The notes under the pieces are model-generated. The model saw nothing but the letters and a program-made list of their open reading frames with translations, made no database searches and was not told the DNA's origin. Below are positions 53,830 through 63,926 of a stretch of 64,000 nt of DNA, piece by piece. Each line of letters starts with the position of its first letter. Position 1 is the stretch's first letter. The stretch lies in contig NZ_CAHS01000017.1 in the NCBI RefSeq assembly GCF_001050515.1, positions 124,001 to 188,000 on the forward strand, in the 5' to 3' direction. This DNA comes from Erwinia piriflorinigrans CFBP 5888 (GTDB lineage Bacteria; Pseudomonadota; Gammaproteobacteria; Enterobacterales; Enterobacteriaceae). The position numbers were made by a program, and so were the translations under genes.

Positions 53830-55026
53830 TCACAGCGGCGGCGATGTCATCTTCCGCGTCTCTCTGACCTGCCAGGATAAGGCGAACGAAACCAGCGCCA
53901 GCAGCAATGCCAGCCAGTACACGGCGTGGTGGCCGAAGGTCTGTGCCATCACGCCCTGTAGCACCCCGGCCAGAATCACCCCGGTGGAAATACTGTTGGT
54001 AAACAGCGTGGTCGCTGAACCAGGGCGGCCCGGCATCAGATCCTGGAACCAGATCATACCAATTCCGGCAATAATGCCGATAAACACCGCATTAAGCAGT
54101 TGAAGCAACATCAATGCCGTGCGGCCATGAAAAAGCACCAATCCGAGATAAAACAGTGCGCCGCAGCCGACGGCCAGCAGCATCATCGGGCGTTTTCCAA
54201 AGCGTTTTACGTAACGACCTGCCAGCAGCATCACCGGGATTTCCAGCCCGGCGGCGGTTCCCATCAGCAGACCAGCCAGCTTATCGGGCAGCCCGAGGAC
54301 ACTGCTGATGTACAGCGGCATATCAATCACATACATAGTATTGCAGGTCCACATAAATACCGATGCGATAAACAGCATGCGCACATCGCGGTTCTTCCAG
54401 CCGCTAATATCAGTGAGAGGCACCGCAGCGCTGTTCTCCGCACGCGGCACCGAGGGCAGCGTGAACCAGATCAGCCCCACGCAGACGAAAAACAGCAGGG
54501 CAGCCACCAGGAACATGGCGGTAAAACCGTAGTTAAGCGCAATGGCAAACGACAGCGGCGGGCCGATAACCCATGCCAGCGACAGCTGCGCACGCATCAC
54601 CGAACTGAACATCACCGCTTCACGCGCCGAGCTGTCGGCATATTCACGCGCCAGCGCGAAAATCTGCGGCATCGCCACGCTGGCAATCGACGATAACAGC
54701 ACGCCGGCAATGACCAGCGTCAGATAATGGCGGTTAAAGGCAAACAGCACGGCATTGGCAATCGCCATTATGCAGCAGAACAGGATCAGCATGCGCCGGT
54801 CGCCCTGGTTATCCGAGCGCTTGGCCAGCAGCAGGCTGACGATAATCCCCGCGACCGCATTCAGCGTGTAAAACAGCCCAATCCAGAAAGGCTGTACGCC
54901 AACCTCGCGGCTAAGAAACAGGCTCAGGGTGGGTGACTGCAATGCGCCAGCGATACCGACCATAAAAGAAACCGCCATAAACGCCAGATAGACAGGATGG
55001 ATACGACGACTGAAAAGCGCTTTCAT
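53830..55026 (-). CDS. setA: Sugar efflux transporter SetA (MFS)
   Basis: SetA exports glucosides and other sugars and is linked to glucose-phosphate stress. The start at 55026 gives 398 residues beginning MKALFSRRIHPVYLAFMAVSFMVG, matching the Set family; 12 extra codons upstream are rejected because they run into the SgrS terminator region. Twelve membrane helices are visible, with the MFS loop LLAKRSDNQGDRR near 68-80. The gene lies 57 bases downstream of the SgrS terminator, as in E. coli, where sgrS and setA are co-transcribed. Confidence 0.93.
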   Translation of the reverse strand: MKALFSRRIHPVYLAFMAVSFMVGIAGALQSPTLSLFLSREVGVQPFWIGLFYTLNAVAGIIVSLLLAKRSDNQGDRRMLILFCCIMAIANAVLFAFNRHYLTLVIAGVLLSSIASVAMPQIFALAREYADSSAREAVMFSSVMRAQLSLAWVIGPPLSFAIALNYGFTAMFLVAALLFFVCVGLIWFTLPSVPRAENSAAVPLTDISGWKNRDVRMLFIASVFMWTCNTMYVIDMPLYISSVLGLPDKLAGLLMGTAAGLEIPVMLLAGRYVKRFGKRPMMLLAVGCGALFYLGLVLFHGRTALMLLQLLNAVFIGIIAGIGMIWFQDLMPGRPGSATTLFTNSISTGVILAGVLQGVMAQTFGHHAVYWLALLLALVSFALSWQVRETRKMTSPPL

Positions 55027-55082
55027 GACGGTTGCCTCAACGGACTTAGGTGTTAAACCCAAAGCTTATAAGAAAAATAACG

Positions 55083-55275
55083 AAAAAAGCCAGCGACCTG
55101 TATGCCCGCTGGCTGGTGAAAAGCACCATACTCAGAAATACCCGGTAAAGCGAAAGCTTTTGGGTATGATGTCAGAACGCCATTCAGATGATGAATGCCT
55201 CCCGCTCTTCCATCTGTTGCCATTATCGCCGTAATATAGGGTAAGAAAAACAGACAGCTTTTCATACGGAGTTCC
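55083..55275 (-). ncRNA. sgrS: Small RNA SgrS
   Basis: SgrS pairs with ptsG and other mRNAs during glucose-phosphate stress. On the minus strand the 3' half reads TGAGTATGGTG, then TTTTCACC, then the hairpin GCCAGCGGGCATACAGGTCGCTGGC and a T run. This matches the E. coli sequence (TGAGTATTGGTG...CACC...terminator), and the seed is complementary to CACCATACTCA-like ptsG leader sequence. Position between setA and sgrR and divergent orientation also match. The 5' end is approximate. A 70-codon frame starts at 55265 where SgrT should start but does not resemble SgrT and runs past the terminator. Confidence 0.88.
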
Positions 55276-55281
55276 CCTTTT

Positions 55282-56976
55282 ATGCCGTCGAAGCGTTTGC
55301 AGCAGCAGTTTATCCGGCTCTGGCAGTGCTGCGAGGGTCAGTCGCAGGAAACCACGCTCAGCGATTTGGCGGTGCAGCTCAGCTGTTCACGTCGCCATAT
55401 GCGTAATCTGCTCAATGCCATGCAGCAGCAGGGCTGGCTGGAGTGGCAGGCAGAGGCCGGGCGCGGTAAACGTTCCGCTCTGACCTTTCACTGCACCGGG
55501 CTGGCCCTGCAACAACAGCGCGCGCAGGAGCTGCTGGATCAAGACCGCATTGACCAGCTGGTGCAGCTGGTCGGGGACAAAGGGCGCGTGCGCCAGATGC
55601 TGCTCTCGCAGCTTGGCCGCAGCTTTCGTCAGGGCAAGCATATTCTGCGCGTACTCTATTATCGCCCGCTGCTCAATTTGCTGCCCGGCACGCCGCTTCG
55701 GCGCTCGGAAACCCATCTGGCGCGGCAGATTTTCAGCGGCCTTGCGCGGATAAATGAGGAAAACGGGGAAATCGAGCCGGATATTGCCCATCACTGGCAG
55801 CAGATCGGCCCGCTGCACTGGCGCTTCTTTATTCGTCCGGCCATCCACTTTCACCACGGGCGCGGGCTGGAGATGGATGATGTCACCAGCACGCTGCAAC
55901 GGCTAACGACCCAGCCGCTGTTCAGCCACTTCTCACGCATCGAATGCTCTGGGCCGTGGACGCTGGATATTCATCTGACTCACCCTGACGGCTGGCTGCC
56001 GTGGCTGCTGGCCAGCGTCAGCGCGATGGTCCTGCCAAAGGAGTGGCCTTCACTACGCAACTTCTCCCGTCAGCCGCTAGGTACCGGAGCCTACGCGGTG
56101 GAGCGTAACCAGCACAGTCAGCTGCGTATTACCGCCTTTGATGATTATTTCGGTTATCGGGCGCTGATCGACGAGGTCAATATCTGGGTACTGCCGGAGA
56201 TCAGCGATGAACTGGTCTATTCCGGCGTCAAGCTGCAAAGCGAAAGTCGCGATGAAAAATCAGAAGAGAGTCGTCTTGAAGAGGGCTGCTATTTTCTGCT
56301 GTTCGATCAGCGTTCAGAGCATGGGCGCAACGAACAGCTACGGCGCTGGATCAGCACTATTTTTAACCCTATCGCCCTGCTGAATCACAGCGGTATTGCC
56401 TATCAACGTTACTGGTTCCCGGCTTACGGACTGCTGCCGCGCTGGCATCACGGCCGCCATATGGCGACGGCGGAAAAACCCAGCGGTTTAACCTCACTGA
56501 CCATCACCTGGTACAGCGACCATATTGAACACCAGGGCATCGCTAACGCGCTTGGCCCGATCCTCGCCGCACACGGTGTCGAGCTGATAACCCAGGAAAT
56601 CGACTATGAAAGCTGGCATCGTGGCGATGCGCAGAGCGATCTCTGGCTGGGTAGCGCCAATTTCACGCTGCCGCTGGAGTTTTCCCTGTTCTCCCTGCTG
56701 TATGAAATGCCGCTGATCCACCACTGTGTGCCCATTGACTGGCAGGAGACGGCCCAACGATGGCGTGAGCAGACGCTGCCGCTGGCAGACTGGAGCAAAC
56801 AGCTGATCGACAATCATTATCTGCACCCGCTGTTCCACCACTGGTTACTGCTACACGGCCAGCGCAGTATGCGCGGCGTGCGCATGAATACCCTAGGCTG
56901 GTTCGATTTTAAATCGGCCTGGCTTGCCCCACCTGACGAAGAGGCTTTCGTCACAACAGCGAAACCTCTAGAATAA
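55282..56976 (+). CDS. sgrR: Transcriptional regulator SgrR of glucose-phosphate stress
   Basis: SgrR activates sgrS and setA when sugar phosphates accumulate. The 564-residue product has an N-terminal winged-helix domain (about 1-110) including [24 protein letters not shown]. It is followed by a solute-binding-protein-like domain (about 160-500) related to periplasmic dipeptide-binding proteins, here cytoplasmic because no signal peptide is present. Order setA-sgrS-sgrR-thiB matches E. coli. The start codon lies next to the SgrS 5' end, so the two promoters overlap. Confidence 0.95.
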   Translation: MPSKRLQQQFIRLWQCCEGQSQETTLSDLAVQLSCSRRHMRNLLNAMQQQGWLEWQAEAGRGKRSALTFHCTGLALQQQRAQELLDQDRIDQLVQLVGDKGRVRQMLLSQLGRSFRQGKHILRVLYYRPLLNLLPGTPLRRSETHLARQIFSGLARINEENGEIEPDIAHHWQQIGPLHWRFFIRPAIHFHHGRGLEMDDVTSTLQRLTTQPLFSHFSRIECSGPWTLDIHLTHPDGWLPWLLASVSAMVLPKEWPSLRNFSRQPLGTGAYAVERNQHSQLRITAFDDYFGYRALIDEVNIWVLPEISDELVYSGVKLQSESRDEKSEESRLEEGCYFLLFDQRSEHGRNEQLRRWISTIFNPIALLNHSGIAYQRYWFPAYGLLPRWHHGRHMATAEKPSGLTSLTITWYSDHIEHQGIANALGPILAAHGVELITQEIDYESWHRGDAQSDLWLGSANFTLPLEFSLFSLLYEMPLIHHCVPIDWQETAQRWREQTLPLADWSKQLIDNHYLHPLFHHWLLLHGQRSMRGVRMNTLGWFDFKSAWLAPPDEEAFVTTAKPLE

Positions 56977-56982
56977 GCCGTT

Positions 56983-57151
56983 CTCAACGGGGTGCGGAAA
57001 ACCCTGATGTTGATGCCGGATCGCCTGGCCTGCAAGCAGCACGTTAAAACGCCGTGAGCAGCCATTCAGGCGGTAAAGGACAGTAAACAGCACGTTTTCC
57101 GCTGAGAAAAACCCGTCGAACCTGATCCGGATAATACCGGCGTAGGGATTT
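56983..57151 (+). promoter_or_regulatory. TPP riboswitch (THI element) upstream of thiBPQ
   Basis: The element begins with CTCAACGGGGTGCGG (about 56983-56997) and ends with GCTGAGA, AACCTGATCCGGATAATACC and GGCGTAGGGA (57101-57150), all hallmark blocks of the thiamine pyrophosphate aptamer. A perfect nine-base P3 stem, GCGGAAAAC (56994-57002) with GTTTTCCGC (57094-57102), encloses an unusually long insert of about 90 bases. It controls thiBPQ, probably by masking the thiB start. Confidence 0.93.
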
Positions 57152-57206
57152 GAGAGTGTCAACTCACTCAGATCCTTTGCGCATTTCCCATTTTAAGGAA
57201 CGCAAA

Positions 57207-58193
57207 GTGTTAAAAAAATGGTTACCTCTGCTGGCGCTGTTCTCCCTGCCTGGCCTCGCGGCCCAAGATACGTTAACTGTCTATACCTATGACTCCTTCG
57301 CCGCTGACTGGGGCCCCGGCCCGGCGGTCAAAAAAGCGTTTGAAGCCCACTGCAACTGCGAACTGAAATTCGTGGCGCTGGAAGACGGCGTTTCGCTGCT
57401 TAACCGCCTGCGCATGGAGGGCAAAAACAGCAAGGCCGATGTGGTTCTCGGGCTGGACAATAACCTGCTCGACGCCGCTGAAAAAACCGGGCTGTTTGCC
57501 GCGTCGAACGTCGATACGGCCGCCAGCACCGTACCCGGCGGCTGGCACAACAGCACCTTTGTTCCCTATGACTACGGCTGGTTCGCCTTTGTCTATGACA
57601 AAACCAAACTGCCCAACCCGCCGAAAAGCCTGAAGGAACTGGTGGAAAGCGATCGTCCGCTCAAAGTCATCTACGAAGATCCGCGTACCAGCACGCCGGG
57701 ATTGGGACTGCTGCTGTGGATGCAGAAGGTGTTCGGCGCTAACAGCCCGCAGGCCTGGCAGCAGCTGAGCAAAAAAACCGTCACCGTCACCAAAGGGTGG
57801 AGCGAAGCCTACGGCCTGTTCCTGAAAGGTGAAAGCGATATGGTACTGAGCTACAGCAGCTCTCCGGCTTATCATCTGATTGAAGAGAAGAAAGATCGCT
57901 ATGCGGCGGCTGATTTTAGCGAAGGGCATTACTTACAGGTTGAGGTCGCCGGACGGCTGAAGGCCAGCAAACGGCCGCAGCTGGCGCAGCAGTTTATGCA
58001 GTTCATCCTGACCCAACCGTTCCAGCAGCATATGGCGACCGGCAACTGGATGTACCCGGCGATCAAAACCCCTCTGCCTGACGGTTTTGCCACCCTGACC
58101 GTGCCGCAGACCACATTGCAATACAGTCCTGCGGAAGTTGCCAGCCAACGCAGCCAGTGGATCGGTGAATGGCAACGCGCCGTCAGTCGCTGA
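57207..58193 (+). CDS. thiB: Thiamine-binding periplasmic protein
   Basis: ThiB (TbpA) binds thiamine, TMP and TPP in the periplasm for the ThiBPQ ABC importer. I chose the GTG at 57207, which has AAGGA seven bases upstream and gives 328 residues starting MLKKWLPLLALFSLPGLAA, a signal peptide as in E. coli (327). The upstream frame adds 19 residues and lies in the riboswitch region. The mature protein begins with DTLTVYTYDSFAADWGPG; VTVTKGWSEAYGLFLKGESD lines the pocket. It overlaps thiP by 25 bases. Confidence 0.97.
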   Translation: MLKKWLPLLALFSLPGLAAQDTLTVYTYDSFAADWGPGPAVKKAFEAHCNCELKFVALEDGVSLLNRLRMEGKNSKADVVLGLDNNLLDAAEKTGLFAASNVDTAASTVPGGWHNSTFVPYDYGWFAFVYDKTKLPNPPKSLKELVESDRPLKVIYEDPRTSTPGLGLLLWMQKVFGANSPQAWQQLSKKTVTVTKGWSEAYGLFLKGESDMVLSYSSSPAYHLIEEKKDRYAAADFSEGHYLQVEVAGRLKASKRPQLAQQFMQFILTQPFQQHMATGNWMYPAIKTPLPDGFATLTVPQTTLQYSPAEVASQRSQWIGEWQRAVSR

Positions 58194-59779
58194 TCCCCGG
58201 CGGGCTGCTGCCCGGCGTCCTCGCCGCCCTGCTGCTGACCAGCGTTGCCGTGCTGGCGTTTTTTGCCCTGTGGCAAAACGCGCCGGCCACCGACTGGCGC
58301 GGCATCTGGCAGGACAGCTACCTGTGGCACGTACTGCGCTTCTCCTTGTGGCAGGCGCTGCTGTCAGCCTCACTGTCGGTGCTGCCGGCCATCCCGCTGG
58401 CACGCGCCCTGTATCGTCGGCGCTTCCCGGGGCGCAGCCTTCTGCTGCGCCTGTGTGCCATGACCCTGGTGCTGCCGGTGCTGGTGGCGGTGTTTGGTAT
58501 TCTGAGCGTCTATGGACGCACCGGCTGGCTGGCCCAGCTCTGCGCCCTGCTCGGTATCAACTACGCCTTTACCCCCTATGGCCTACAGGGCATTCTGCTG
58601 GCTCACGTCTTTTTCAACCTGCCGCTGGCCGCCCGCCTGCTGTTACAGGCGCTACAGCAGATCCCCGCAGAACAGCGCCAGCTTGCCGCGCAGCTAGGAT
58701 TACGCGGCTGGTCGCATTTTTATATTGTGGAATGGCCGTGGCTGCGGCGGCAGATCCTGCCCGCTGCCGCCCTGATTTTTATGCTGTGCTTTGCCAGCTT
58801 TGCCACCGTGCTGTCACTCGGCGGCGGGCCGCAGGCCACCACCATCGAGCTGGCGATTTTCCAGGCGCTGAGCTTTGACTACGATCCGGGGCGCGCTGCC
58901 CTGCTGGCGCTGTTACAGATGCTGTGCTGCCTGGCGCTGGTGATGCTGAGCCAGCGCCTGAGCAAAGCCATCCCGGCGGGCAGCAACAGCCTCGGCGACT
59001 GGCGCAACCCCCAGGACAGCGGGATGGCACGCGGGCTGGATGCGATGATCATCGCCGCCGCGCTGCTGCTGATCCTGCCGCCGCTGCTGGCGGTGGTTGC
59101 CGATGGTCTTAACCAGAGCCTGAGCGGCGTATTACAGCAGCCCGCGCTATGGCTGGCGATGCTGACATCGTTGCGCATTGCCCTTGCGGCGGGCGTCCTG
59201 TGCGTACTGCTGACGATGATGTTGCTGTGGAGCAGCCGCGAGCTGCGGCTGAATCAGCGTCCGCGCTGGGGGCAGACGCTGGAGCTGAGCGGCATGCTGA
59301 TCCTTGCCATGCCGGGCATCGTGCTGGCGACCGGCTTTTTCCTGCTGCTGAATCAGACGGTCGGACTGCCCGAATCAGCGGATGGCATCGTCGCCTTTAC
59401 CAATGCGCTGATGGCCATCCCCTATGCAATGAAGGTGCTGGAGAACCCGCTGCGCGATATCGCCGAACGTTACAACCGCCTCTGTCAGTCGCTGGATATT
59501 CGCGGCTGGAACCGCCTGCGGCTGATTGAGCTGCGCGCGTTGCAGCGTCCGCTGGCCCAGGCGCTGGCCTTTGCCTGCGTGCTGTCGATGGGGGATTTTG
59601 GTGCCGTGGCACTGTTTGGTAACCAGGACTTCCGCACGCTGCCGTTCTACCTCTATCAGCAGATTGGCTCTTATCGCAGCAGCGACGGTGCGGTCACCGC
59701 TCTGCTGCTGTTACTGCTCTGCCTGCTGCTCTTTACCCTGATTGAAAAACTGCCGGGACGCCATGTTAAGCCTGACTAA
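58169..59779 (+). CDS. thiP: Thiamine ABC transporter permease
   Basis: ThiP is the permease of the thiamine importer. The product is 536 residues (E. coli 536) with two fused permease halves and about 12 membrane helices. Each half has an EAA-like loop, around [25 protein letters not shown] in the first and [25 protein letters not shown] in the second. The loops contact ThiQ. The N-terminus [17 protein letters not shown] is typical. It overlaps thiB and thiQ. Confidence 0.97.
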   Translation: MATRRQSLIPGGLLPGVLAALLLTSVAVLAFFALWQNAPATDWRGIWQDSYLWHVLRFSLWQALLSASLSVLPAIPLARALYRRRFPGRSLLLRLCAMTLVLPVLVAVFGILSVYGRTGWLAQLCALLGINYAFTPYGLQGILLAHVFFNLPLAARLLLQALQQIPAEQRQLAAQLGLRGWSHFYIVEWPWLRRQILPAAALIFMLCFASFATVLSLGGGPQATTIELAIFQALSFDYDPGRAALLALLQMLCCLALVMLSQRLSKAIPAGSNSLGDWRNPQDSGMARGLDAMIIAAALLLILPPLLAVVADGLNQSLSGVLQQPALWLAMLTSLRIALAAGVLCVLLTMMLLWSSRELRLNQRPRWGQTLELSGMLILAMPGIVLATGFFLLLNQTVGLPESADGIVAFTNALMAIPYAMKVLENPLRDIAERYNRLCQSLDIRGWNRLRLIELRALQRPLAQALAFACVLSMGDFGAVALFGNQDFRTLPFYLYQQIGSYRSSDGAVTALLLLLLCLLLFTLIEKLPGRHVKPD

Positions 59780-60491
59780 TCTCACCTATTTATATCATCA
59801 CCTGCCGATGCGCTTTACCTTCAGCGCCCAGGCCGGTGAACGGCTGGCGATCCTCGGCCCGAGCGGCGCGGGAAAAAGCACGCTGCTCAGCCTGATTGCC
59901 GGATTTCTTGCGGCGAAGAGCGGCGATCTGCGGCTTAATGGCGGCGATCATCGCACCACTCCCCCGGCGCAGCGCCCGGTTTCTATGCTGTTCCAGGAAA
60001 ACAACCTGTTCCCCCATCTGACGGTGGCGCAAAATATCGGCCTCGGACTGCATCCGGGACTGAAGCTTAACCATCAGCAGAAGAATCAGTTACAGGACAT
60101 CGCGCAGCGCGTCGGGCTGACGGATCACCTCTCGCGCCTGCCGCACCAGCTTTCCGGCGGCCAGCGCCAGCGTGCCGCCCTCGCCCGCTGCCTGGTGCGT
60201 CAACAGCCGATCCTGCTGCTGGATGAACCCTTTTCCGCCCTCGACCCGGCGCTACGCCAGGAGATGCTGAAGCTGGTGGACGAGGTCTGTGCCGAACGTG
60301 ATATGACCCTGCTGATGGTGTCGCACAGCATTGAGGATGCGGCGCGTATCGCCCCGCGCAGCCTGCTGATTGTCGACGGTCGGGTTTACTGGGATGGCAG
60401 CACCGCACGGTTGCAGTGCGGTGCGGTGCCGGAAGCGGCGGTGCTGGGGATCGCGTTAAAAGAACACTTGCCACAGCAGGTGGCGGAATAG
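59763..60491 (+). CDS. thiQ: Thiamine ABC transporter ATPase
   Basis: ThiQ is the ATPase of the thiamine importer. The start at 59763 gives 242 residues (E. coli 232), beginning [20 protein letters not shown], and the longer frame is rejected. Walker A is GPSGAGKST (about 32-40), the ABC signature LSGGQRQR (near 128-135), and Walker [13 protein letters not shown]. It overlaps the thiP end by 17 bases. Its 3' end overlaps the convergent DedA gene by 36 bases. Confidence 0.96.
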   Translation: MLSLTNLTYLYHHLPMRFTFSAQAGERLAILGPSGAGKSTLLSLIAGFLAAKSGDLRLNGGDHRTTPPAQRPVSMLFQENNLFPHLTVAQNIGLGLHPGLKLNHQQKNQLQDIAQRVGLTDHLSRLPHQLSGGQRQRAALARCLVRQQPILLLDEPFSALDPALRQEMLKLVDEVCAERDMTLLMVSHSIEDAARIAPRSLLIVDGRVYWDGSTARLQCGAVPEAAVLGIALKEHLPQQVAE

Positions 60492-61217
60492 CGGCATCAT
60501 CGGATGGAACTGGATGGCAGTAAAACTTGCCACGGCCAACAGCAGCATCAGCGGTGCCAGCCAGCGCAGCCGCGCTGCGGGCAGGTAAGGCGTCGCCCAG
60601 TCATCCTGCTTACCGGCACGCAGCCAGCGCCAGCCCAGCCAGCAGCCGAGCCACACCAGCACCGCCACCGCGAGTAACAGCCATTTAAACATGCCGCTGC
60701 TGGCATCCTTCGGCACGTCAATCGCCACCCCGGCGAGAATGCCGGGCAACAGGTAGAGCGGCGGCCACAGCAGACAGCCGATAATATTGGGCGGAATAAA
60801 CTTGCGTACCGGCAGTTCCAGCATCCCCGCCACCAGCGGGATCAGCGGCCGCGTCGGGCCAACAAAACGCCCCACGATAATGGTGAACATGCTGTGCTGA
60901 TGCAGGGCATGCTCGGTCTTATCCATCAGCTTGTGATGCTTTTGGATAAACGACCAGCGGTGTAGCGGCCCTTTAAACTGCCAGCCAATCAGATAAGAGA
61001 TCCAGTCCCCCAGCAAACAGCCGATGGTTCCCACCACCCAGGCAGGATACAGACCAATCTGCCCACTGCCGATCAGCGCACCAAACGATGCCATCAGCAC
61101 CGTCCCCGGCAGCAGCAGCCCGACCAGCGCCAGTGACTCCAGGAAAGTCACCAGTCCGATAGCAAACAGCGACCATGCAAGCGATTGGGTAATTAAATGT
61201 TGCAGCCAGGCTTCCAT
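60456..61217 (-). CDS. yabI: DedA family inner-membrane protein YabI
   Basis: DedA/SNARE-associated (VTT) proteins are membrane transporters implicated in undecaprenyl phosphate or lipid flipping and envelope homeostasis. The 253-residue product (E. coli YabI 254) has about five membrane helices. The family residues [18 protein letters not shown] (about 25-42) and [17 protein letters not shown] (about 116-132) contain the conserved Glu and Arg. It is read toward thiQ, and in E. coli araC lies on its other side; here polB follows directly. Confidence 0.93.
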   Translation of the reverse strand: MEAWLQHLITQSLAWSLFAIGLVTFLESLALVGLLLPGTVLMASFGALIGSGQIGLYPAWVVGTIGCLLGDWISYLIGWQFKGPLHRWSFIQKHHKLMDKTEHALHQHSMFTIIVGRFVGPTRPLIPLVAGMLELPVRKFIPPNIIGCLLWPPLYLLPGILAGVAIDVPKDASSGMFKWLLLAVAVLVWLGCWLGWRWLRAGKQDDWATPYLPAARLRWLAPLMLLLAVASFTAIQFHPMMPLFRHLLWQVFF

Positions 61218-61336
61218 ATTGTTCCAAACTGATTAGCAGAACCCCGGATTGTCCAGAGGACGTCGGAAAGCGTCAAGCGCTGATTTTGTCCGACAGGATG
61301 GCGGCGGCGGCGTCAGCAAGATAACTGGCCCATAAG

Positions 61337-61356
61337 CACTGTATAAATAAACATGC
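61337..61356 (+). promoter_or_regulatory. Degenerate LexA (SOS) box upstream of polB
   Basis: The site reads CACTGTATAAATAAACATGC, with CTG-N10-CAT in place of the consensus CTG-N10-CAG. The left half is perfect and the right half has one mismatch at a key base. It lies about 35 bases before the polB start, as the known LexA box of E. coli polB does. Binding would be weak if the mismatch is real. Confidence 0.55.
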
Positions 61357-61389
61357 TATTATAAGAGATTAACCGTCCGAGGAGGCCGA

Positions 61390-63753
61390 GTGAGCGACGC
61401 GCGCGCAGGATTCTTGTTAACCCGCCACTGGCGAGATACACCCGCAGGCAGTGAAGTAGTGCTGTGGCTGGCAACCGACAGTGGCCCGCAGCAGGTGGTA
61501 TTACCGCCGCAGGAGTCCGTGGCGTTTATCCCGGCCTGTCAGCAGGAAAAGGCCAGCAGGCTGCTGGCGAGTGAACGCCACTGGCGATTTGCCCCACTGG
61601 CGCTAAAAGATTTCCATCAGCGCCCGGTGGTTGGCCTGTACTGCAAACAGCAGCGTCAGCTCCAGCATCTGGAAAAACGGCTGCGCGAAAACGGCATCAC
61701 GCTGTACGAGGCCGACGTGCGCCCGCCGGAGCGTTTCCTGATGGAGCGCTTTATCACCGCCGCCGTGTGGTTTAGCGGCCAGCCAGACGGGGATCGTCTG
61801 ATCAATGCCCGCCTCAAGCCGCATCCCGACTATCGTCCCCCGCTGAAATGGGTCTCGCTGGACATTGAAACCACCCGCCACGGCGAGCTGTACTGCATCG
61901 GCCTTGAGGGCTGTGGGCAGCGTGACGTCTATATGCTCGGCCCGGAGAATGGCGATGCCAGCCAGCTCGACTTTAATCTGGAATACGTCGCCAGCCGCCC
62001 GCAGCTGCTGGAAAAGCTGAACGCCTGGTTTGCCCGTCATGATCCCGACGTGCTGATTGGCTGGAACCTGGTGCAGTTTGACCTGCGCGTACTGCAAAAA
62101 CATGCTGAACGCTACGGTATCCCGCTACGGCTGGGGCGCGGCCATCACGCCACGCTGGAGTGGCGTGAACATGGCTTTAAGCCCGGCGTGTTCTTCGCCC
62201 AGGCCAGCGGCCGCCTGATTATCGACGGCATTGAGGCGCTTAAATCCGCCTTCTGGAATTTTGACTCTTTCAGTCTTGAAGCGGTATCCCGCCAGCTGCT
62301 GGGTGAAGGCAAAGCGATCGGTAATCCGTGGCAGCGTATGGAGGAGATCGACCAACGTTTTGCCGAAGATAAACCGGCGTTGGCCCATTACAACCTGAAA
62401 GACTGTGAGCTGGTGACGCGCATTTTCCAGCATACCGAGCTGATGCCGTTCCTGCTGGAGCGCGCCTCGGTTAACGGGCTGGCGGTGGATCGTCACGGCG
62501 GTTCGGTGGCGGCCTTTGGTCATCTCTATCTGCCGCGTATGCACCGCGCCGGGTTTGTTGCGCCCAACCTTGGCGACGTCGCCCCCCAGGCCAGCCCCGG
62601 TGGTTACGTGATGGATTCACGCCCCGGCCTGTATGACTCGGTGCTGGTGCTGGATTATAAAAGCCTGTATCCGTCGATTATCCGCACCTTTCTTATCGAT
62701 CCGGTTGGTCTGGTGGAGGGAATGGCGCACCCGCAAGAGGCCGATTCCGTCAGCGGCTATCTCGGCGCACGCTTCTCACGAACCACCCACTGTCTGCCAG
62801 AGATCGTCAGTCAAATCTGGCAGGGCCGTGAAGCCGCCAAAAAACAGGGCAATAAACCGCTGTCGCAGGCATTGAAAATCATTATGAATGCCTTTTACGG
62901 CGTGCTGGGAACCAGCGCCTGCCGTTTTTTCGATCCGCGTCTGGCTTCGTCCATCACGCTTCGCGGCCATGACATCATGCGACAAACGCGTGAACTGATT
63001 GAGGCAGAAGGCTACGACGTGATCTATGGCGATACCGACTCGACCTTTGTCTGGCTGAAATCGGCCCATGATGAAGCGGCAGCAGAACAGATTGGTCGCC
63101 AGCTGGTGGTGAAAGTCAATCAGTGGTGGCAGCAGCATGTGCAAAGCGAGTATGGCTTGCAGAGTGCGCTGGAGCTGGAGTACGAAACGCACTTTAGCCG
63201 CTTCCTGATGCCGACCATTCGCGGGGCCGAACAGGGCAGTAAGAAACGCTATGCCGGATTAATTCGTCGCGGCGACGAAAATCACATGGTGTTTAAAGGG
63301 CTGGAAACGGTGCGTACCGACTGGACGCCGCTGGCGCAAAAATTCCAGCAGGAGCTGTACCTGAAAATTTTCACCGGGCAGCCTTACCGGGATTATATCC
63401 GTGAAACCGTCCGTCAGCTGCTGGACGGCGAGCTGGATCAGCAGTTGATCTACCGTAAGCGCCTGCGTCGCCCATTGGATGACTATCAGCGCAATGTGCC
63501 CCCCCATGTGCGCGCCGCGCGTATTGCCGATGAGCAGAACCAGAAGCTGGGCCGGCCGCTGCAATATCAAAAAGGCGGCCATATACGCTACGTTATTGCC
63601 ACCTCTGGCCCGGAACCGTTGGAGGCGCGTATCACCCCGCTGGACTACGATCATTACCTGACGCGCCAGCTACAGCCGGTGGCTGACGGCATTTTGCCGT
63701 TTATGCAGGATGACTTCGCTACCCTGGTGACCGGGCAGTTAGGCTTGTTTTGA
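61390..63753 (+). CDS. polB: DNA polymerase II
   Basis: Pol II is a B-family polymerase with 3'-5' exonuclease used in SOS-linked repair and replication restart. The product has 787 residues (E. coli 783) and starts at a GTG preceded by GGAGG. The exonuclease Exo I motif is [12 protein letters not shown] near 155-166. Polymerase motifs are [11 protein letters not shown] near 419-429, [12 protein letters not shown] near 497, and YGDTDSTF near 546-553. Its ends match E. coli. Confidence 0.97.
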   Translation: MSDARAGFLLTRHWRDTPAGSEVVLWLATDSGPQQVVLPPQESVAFIPACQQEKASRLLASERHWRFAPLALKDFHQRPVVGLYCKQQRQLQHLEKRLRENGITLYEADVRPPERFLMERFITAAVWFSGQPDGDRLINARLKPHPDYRPPLKWVSLDIETTRHGELYCIGLEGCGQRDVYMLGPENGDASQLDFNLEYVASRPQLLEKLNAWFARHDPDVLIGWNLVQFDLRVLQKHAERYGIPLRLGRGHHATLEWREHGFKPGVFFAQASGRLIIDGIEALKSAFWNFDSFSLEAVSRQLLGEGKAIGNPWQRMEEIDQRFAEDKPALAHYNLKDCELVTRIFQHTELMPFLLERASVNGLAVDRHGGSVAAFGHLYLPRMHRAGFVAPNLGDVAPQASPGGYVMDSRPGLYDSVLVLDYKSLYPSIIRTFLIDPVGLVEGMAHPQEADSVSGYLGARFSRTTHCLPEIVSQIWQGREAAKKQGNKPLSQALKIIMNAFYGVLGTSACRFFDPRLASSITLRGHDIMRQTRELIEAEGYDVIYGDTDSTFVWLKSAHDEAAAEQIGRQLVVKVNQWWQQHVQSEYGLQSALELEYETHFSRFLMPTIRGAEQGSKKRYAGLIRRGDENHMVFKGLETVRTDWTPLAQKFQQELYLKIFTGQPYRDYIRETVRQLLDGELDQQLIYRKRLRRPLDDYQRNVPPHVRAARIADEQNQKLGRPLQYQKGGHIRYVIATSGPEPLEARITPLDYDHYLTRQLQPVADGILPFMQDDFATLVTGQLGLF

Positions 63754-63763
63754 CAGGTGACGA

Positions 63764-63799
63764 ACGGGCAGCCTTCCAGTACCATACGAGGCTGCCCGT
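63764..63799 (+). terminator. Hairpin after polB
   Basis: ACGGGCAGCC (63764-63773) is perfectly complementary to GGCTGCCCGT (63790-63799) with a 16-base loop. There is no strong T tract after it. It is probably the polB terminator but could be a Rho-assisted or regulatory hairpin. Confidence 0.5.
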
Positions 63800-63926
63800 G
63801 AATTTACACCCTCATATCTGAAGCTGCTGCCGTGTTGATATCTTTTTTTATCATTCATCGCCAGGCCAGTTGCCCGGCAGCAGTGCTATTGCCTGAAACA
63901 CTAGACGAGAATCGAGCCGAATATTT

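Noticed and set aside
55053-55265. 70-residue minus-strand frame across SgrS, considered as SgrT
   Set aside because: Not similar to the known SgrT and passes through the SgrS terminator. Kept as an observation, not as a gene.
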